From a bacterium (lineage in GTDB: Bacteria; 4484-113; JAFGCY01), in contig JAGRNT010000015.1 in the NCBI GenBank assembly GCA_020440605.1, positions 1 through 64,000 of the forward strand: a stretch of DNA of 64,000 nucleotides. Reading direction: 5' to 3'. The notes below the pieces were generated by a model, which saw only the letters and a program-made list of their open reading frames with translations, had not been told where the DNA came from and ran no database searches. Shown here piece after piece: positions 61,111 to 64,000 of this stretch (the stretch's first letter is position 1; every line of letters begins with the position of its first letter). A program made the translations under genes and the position numbers.

Positions 61111-61198
61111 GGAGGCATGGCAACGGAGCTGCTACGCTACGTGTCCATCGGGTAGCGGCGCGGCCTTGCCGCGACTGAGAAAAGGTGTTGCCAATTTT

Positions 61199-61228
61199 CG
61201 GCAAGGCGCAGTGGCCTTGCCCTACCGG
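61199..61228. repeat. covarying palindrome, copy B
   Basis: Stem GGCAAGGC (61200-61207) / GCCTTGCC (61214-61221) with a 6-nt loop, then CTACCGG. Relative to copy A (4100-4128) one G:C pair is replaced by A:T on both arms. Confidence 0.65.
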
Positions 61229-61355
61229 ATTCCTGCCTCACGGGGCATCACGCACGATGGACACATCTCGCGTGCTTGTGGCGCAAGGCGCCACCGCTAC
61301 CCTGCTTCTGACTGATCATTCTGCTTCTGCCCACTGCCTACTGCCCTCTCCCTTG

Positions 61356-61429
61356 GCCGCCGGACATCCAGGGCGGGGGAATCACGTAGGATACGTGATT
61401 GCCACGGGCGGGGATGGCACTCCGGCCGG
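61356..61429 (+). repeat. mosaic dispersed repeat, copy B
   Basis: The constant blocks match copy A (3983-4052), but the first variable insert is a palindrome AATCACGTA-GGA-TACGTGATT (61380-61400) and the second is GCACT. Confidence 0.7.
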
Positions 61430-61459
61430 AGGCACGGGATAACGAAACGTGGAGTTAAA

Positions 61460-62023
61460 TCACTCCGTGACCGTTGACTTTGGAATGCTGATTCTGTGCT
61501 TGTTTGCTTTGATGTAGTCCCAGAGGAGAAATGTCGTGTTTTCGTTATGGGCTTCACCGAAGGCATAGTAGAACTCATCAAATGCGTTTGAATGATCATC
61601 TATCTGCTTCATTCTGGGACATGACTGACCCTGCTCGCTGTCCTGCAGTTCCATGATTTCATCATCCAGTTCATCAACCTGAATTGCCGTGAAGTCAAGC
61701 GGCAGCCCAATACCAACAATCATGTCTTCCAGCTTCTGTGCAATCTGCTGACAACCGATGGCCTTCAATCCATCAAGTGCAAGAGGTGCCAGGTGAGGAT
61801 CGTTCGCCATCCAACCAAGAATCCCCTCGCCATTGACTCCCATTTCCATGTTACTCATGACGATCACGGTCAGTTCTTCCGCTGAGCAGTCCGGATGTGG
61901 CTTCAATTCAGGTCCGTATGTAAGCGCATCGACAAACATGCCCGTGATCTCCCAGACTTCCTTCGTTCCTTCCAGGGCCAGCAGTTCTTCAGCTGACTGT
62001 CCTGCATAGTCGTATGCACTCAT
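61460..62023 (-). CDS. DUF4375/DMP19-like protein
   Basis: A 187-residue acidic soluble protein starts at ATG 62023 (SD CGGAGAAAAG). A longer start at 62065 is unsupported. The helical pattern DLNIVVMSNMEMGVNGEG-like (ELTVIVMSNMEMGVNGEGILGW), CQQIAQKLEDMIVGIG and NAFDEFYYAF resembles the DUF4375/DMP19 group, whose members bind nucleic-acid-mimic partners or have unknown roles. The assignment is by eye. It is AT-richer than the flanking genes and flanked on both sides by repeat sequence, suggesting an acquired gene. Confidence 0.6.
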   Translation of the reverse strand: MSAYDYAGQSAEELLALEGTKEVWEITGMFVDALTYGPELKPHPDCSAEELTVIVMSNMEMGVNGEGILGWMANDPHLAPLALDGLKAIGCQQIAQKLEDMIVGIGLPLDFTAIQVDELDDEIMELQDSEQGQSCPRMKQIDDHSNAFDEFYYAFGEAHNENTTFLLWDYIKANKHRISIPKSTVTE

Positions 62024-62116
62024 GGCTTTTCTCCGATTCGAACTGACCCGATTATGACAACACACAAATGCGGAGTCAAGCCAGCAGGAAGCCTGCTCCT
62101 CATCGGCAGCCCAGCT

Positions 62117-62156
62117 TTGACTTCTTGACCCTTTGACTCATTGACTGCCTGACTTC
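62117..62156 (+). repeat. TTGACT-type octamer array
   Basis: TTGACTTC TTGACCCT TTGACTCA TTGACTGC CTGACTTC in tandem, close relatives of the arrays flanking the four-helix-bundle gene. No gene ends into it on the plus strand, so it may be a remnant. Confidence 0.6.
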
Positions 62157-62208
62157 ACCCCCCATATTGACAGCCCCTCCCCTTCCATGCGACAACTGCG
62201 CTGCAGCC

Positions 62209-62817
62209 ATGCCCGGAAACCACGGCCAGTACCAGTACGACAGCCTGCGCGACCCCCATTCGCAGCTCGCTGCATCATTCCGTGAACAGCCCCTGCCGCG
62301 CTCCCTGCCTCTCAGCCTGCGCACGATGGCCATTGACGGCGGGGAGATCAGCGAGCAGCTGCGCCGCCGTGACATCTGGTTCTGGGACCAGGCCGGGCTG
62401 ATGCAGCTCATGGAGCATGTCGACACCGCGGACCCCTACATCAGCGGCTCCGAGGCGCTCTACATCGAGCGGATCCGGCTCTACGAGAAGCGAGGCGGGA
62501 AGTACATGCTCAGCCGCCCGCTGGCAACGCTGGAGAATGACGGGATGCTGACGACACAGCGCGTGCGCAGCGCCTTCCAGATGGACGACCCGCAGGTCGC
62601 CGCCAGCTCGGTCTACCACATCAGTTTCACCACGCGCCCGCCCCGCCACCAGGTTGAACAGATCCAGCAGTTCCAGCATTCCGCCTATCAGGCGGAGCAC
62701 GGCGTGCAGCAGGCGGACAGCAGCGGCTGCGCCACCACCTGGACCCTGATCCGCATCTGCCTGCTGATCGGCTTCCTGCTGCGCTGGATCCATTTCTGTT
62801 CCAGCGGCGAATGGTAG
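62209..62817 (+). CDS. tail-anchored protein of unknown function
   Basis: A 202-residue protein from ATG 62209 (a TTG at 62167 is the alternative). The body is charged and helical with no known domain (SEQLRRRDIWFWDQAGLMQLMEHVD, ISGSEALYIERIRLYEKRGGKYML, VYHISFTTRPPRHQVEQIQQFQHSAYQ). One C-terminal hydrophobic helix (TLIRICLLIGFLLRWIHF) would tail-anchor it in the membrane. It is probably followed by an independent leaderless gene 22 nt away. Confidence 0.6.
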   Translation: MPGNHGQYQYDSLRDPHSQLAASFREQPLPRSLPLSLRTMAIDGGEISEQLRRRDIWFWDQAGLMQLMEHVDTADPYISGSEALYIERIRLYEKRGGKYMLSRPLATLENDGMLTTQRVRSAFQMDDPQVAASSVYHISFTTRPPRHQVEQIQQFQHSAYQAEHGVQQADSSGCATTWTLIRICLLIGFLLRWIHFCSSGEW

Positions 62818-62827
62818 CGTCCTGGGT

Positions 62828-62833
62828 TAGAAT
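62828..62833 (+). promoter_or_regulatory. -10 element, leaderless start of the zinc-ribbon gene
   Basis: TAGAAT is followed by 6 nt (CGCTCC) and the ATG at 62840. Confidence 0.5.
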
Positions 62834-62839
62834 CGCTCC

Positions 62840-63088
62840 ATGGCAACACCTGCACTGCTCTGCTCCTCCTGCGGTTTCGGCTCCGACGAAACCCGCTGCG
62901 TCAAATGCGAAAGCCCCTTCGGCAAGAACCAGGCGAAGCTCTGCGACTCCTGCGGCTTCGGCTCGGATGCCGAGCGCTGCATCAAATGCGGCGATCCCTT
63001 CGGCAAGGTCCCGGCCCTGCTCTGCGAGTCCTGCAGCTTCGGCAGCGCCGCCGATGACTGCGTGAAATGCGGCGGCTGGGCCAGCTGA
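62840..63088 (+). CDS. triple zinc-ribbon mini-protein
   Basis: The 82-residue protein consists of three near-identical units of about 26-29 residues, each C-x2-C-[GS]FGS-x4-C-x-K-C. The Cys sets are 8/11/20/23, 35/38/47/50 and 62/65/74/77. Units 1 and 2 continue as ExPFGK/GDPFGK. Four Cys per unit suggests one structural zinc each. No other domain is present. It could be a scaffold or nucleic-acid-binding knuckle. The gene appears leaderless. Confidence 0.75.
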   Translation: MATPALLCSSCGFGSDETRCVKCESPFGKNQAKLCDSCGFGSDAERCIKCGDPFGKVPALLCESCSFGSAADDCVKCGGWAS

Positions 63089-63091
63089 AAC

Positions 63092-63246
63092 AGTAGCCAG
63101 TGGTCAGTGGTCAGTAGTCAGTATTTGTTTGCAGAATCAGAATGAGAATCAGGAACAGGATCGAGGTTCAGGCAACAGCCTTCTGCTGATTCCGTTTCTC
63201 ATTCTGCCAACTGGTCCTGACCACTCACCACTGACCACTGACAACT
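63092..63246. repeat. heptad arrays in inverted orientation between convergent genes
   Basis: Left: AGTAGCC AGTGGTC AGTGGTC AGTAGTC (63092-63119), 3 nt after the zinc-ribbon stop. Right, on the minus strand: AGTTGTC AGTGGTC AGTGGTG AGTGGTC (63246-63219), its first two bases being the AG of the stop codon TAG of the next gene. Between them a further imperfect inverted repeat (CAGAATGAGAA / TTCTCATTCTG) spans the middle. Confidence 0.7.
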
Positions 63247-64000
63247 AATTCTTGTCAAACATCCCGCTCGTGCGCACCGTCAGGCGGGGCAGCTCGCGGC
63301 GCAGCATCTGCAGTTCCTGCCAGCGCACCTCATAGGCCGCCAGCACCTCGTCGTCAACCAGCCCCAGCTTCTCCAGCTTCGGGAAGAACAGGAACTTCAT
63401 GTCGCCGATGTGCTGGAAGTGCTCATAGCGGCGGATCGTCTCCAGCACGTCGCGCTTCTGCACACGCCCGGTGAGGATCAGGTACATCATGTTCGTGCGC
63501 AGCCAGTAGCGGTCATCCAGCCAGCCCGTGGCATTGACGAGCTGCTCCTGGTAGGCCAGCTCCACGAAGGGCAGGTGCTCCGTGACGTAACCGATCGTGC
63601 CGATGTGGTACCACAGCAGGCTCGGGCGCAGCGGCGGCGGGATGCAGGACAGCAGCACCGCCACCTCATCCACCTTGATGGCATGCGTCAGGCGGTAATA
63701 GGCATAGCTGCGCAGCACGATCTTCTTGTAGTTGAGCACCACCGCGCTGAAGTCTCCCAGCGGCGCGCACTGCAGGCGCTGCTCCATCTCCTCGAAGCGG
63801 TGCTGCGCGCTCTTCACATCAGGGATGTGGAAGTGGCGGTGGATCACATAATCCCAGTCGGATAGTTCCAGCATCAGGCCCAGCGCCTCATCCTCATCCG
63901 CAGCGGTTTCACGGATCGCGATCCGCGCCCCGTGCAGCTGCAGCTTCATTTCCTCGGGCTGGCTGAAGTGCATCAGGCGCCACAGCGGCATCTCCCATTC
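63245..64000 (-). CDS. hypothetical helical protein, 5' end beyond the window
   Basis: The open frame continues through the right edge (codons before the first ATG at 63991 are E-W-E), so the true start lies outside. The 251 visible residues are soluble, helical and rich in aromatic residues (ELSDWDYVIHRHFHIPDV, LNYKKIVLRSYAYYRLTHAIKVDEVAVLLSC, LLWYHIGTIGYVTEHLPFVELAYQEQ). The paired-helix character suggests TPR-like or other alpha-solenoid repeats. No family is recognised. Its stop codon begins a heptad array. Confidence 0.7.
   Translation of the reverse strand, partial: EWEMPLWRLMHFSQPEEMKLQLHGARIAIRETAADEDEALGLMLELSDWDYVIHRHFHIPDVKSAQHRFEEMEQRLQCAPLGDFSAVVLNYKKIVLRSYAYYRLTHAIKVDEVAVLLSCIPPPLRPSLLWYHIGTIGYVTEHLPFVELAYQEQLVNATGWLDDRYWLRTNMMYLILTGRVQKRDVLETIRRYEHFQHIGDMKFLFFPKLEKLGLVDDEVLAAYEVRWQELQMLRRELPRLTVRTSGMFDKN

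Overview
The window is a GC-rich bacterial chromosome segment from a Gram-negative-type organism. It has many lipobox signal peptides, several secreted S8 proteases, calcium-loop FG-GAP proteins, a von Willebrand A/ABC-type membrane operon and SD-led operons mixed with apparently leaderless genes. The 5' end of a 16S rRNA gene, reading leftward off the left edge, shows the bacterial start (AGAGTTTGATCCTGGCTCAG then GATGAACGTTGGCGGC). That end alone does not fix the phylum. The gene set (FG-GAP lipoprotein families, vWA plus ABC-2 modules, class III cyclase-like protein, orphan four-helix-bundle gene) suggests an uncultured lineage, perhaps near the PVC/FCB groups, but this is a guess.

Layout. 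1-471: 16S start, rrn leader and a textbook sigma70 promoter. 472-5492: a small SDR/hexapeptide-acyltransferase operon, a fluoride channel, a transaldolase-family enzyme, a repeat-rich AT-richer patch with orphan small genes, and a double-CDGSH protein. 5703-8924: a three-gene signalling operon (FIST sensor, histidine kinase, receiver-kinase). 8933-18296: a subtilase and five tandem FG-GAP/VCBS proteins plus a tiny membrane protein. 18725-20392: asparaginyl-tRNA synthetase. 20628-25144: small secreted proteins in two new-looking paralogous families. 25291-29948: a helical protein, then PIN/TRAM membrane protein, IspD, and a fusion of a degenerate IspF-like domain with RNase H. 29953-35358: ppk, an alpha/beta hydrolase, ndk, pyrG. 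35528-38147: an AT-richer island holding a PKD-like lipoprotein and a second subtilase whose start is out of frame at an octamer repeat. 38235-47630: glycosyltransferase, phosphoesterase, DUF2225-like, amidohydrolase, membrane protein, SpoIIE-type phosphatase, M2/M3-like peptidase and a lipoprotein. 47633-57017: a long operon (membrane protein, Nudix, vWA, beta-propeller lipoprotein, ABC-2 permease, large membrane protein). 57094-61003: an orphan four-helix-bundle gene, then threonine degradation (tdh, kbl) interrupted by an AT-rich class III cyclase-like gene. 61460-64000: a DUF4375-like protein, a tail-anchored protein, a triple zinc-ribbon mini-protein and a partial gene.

Across genes, three genome-wide habits stand out. 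First, arrays of variable palindromes introduced by GGAG lie immediately 3' of stop codons and keep the orientation of the upstream gene. Second, 7-8 bp tandem arrays begin on the stop codon itself. Third, about ten genes have a -10 hexamer exactly 6-7 nt before the start codon, which implies leaderless mRNAs. The strongest candidates for undescribed biology are the 3'-end repeat system, the IspF-like/RNase H fusion beside ispD, the octamer-repeat frameshift in the second subtilase, the cyclase inserted in the threonine operon, and the FG-GAP paralog array.
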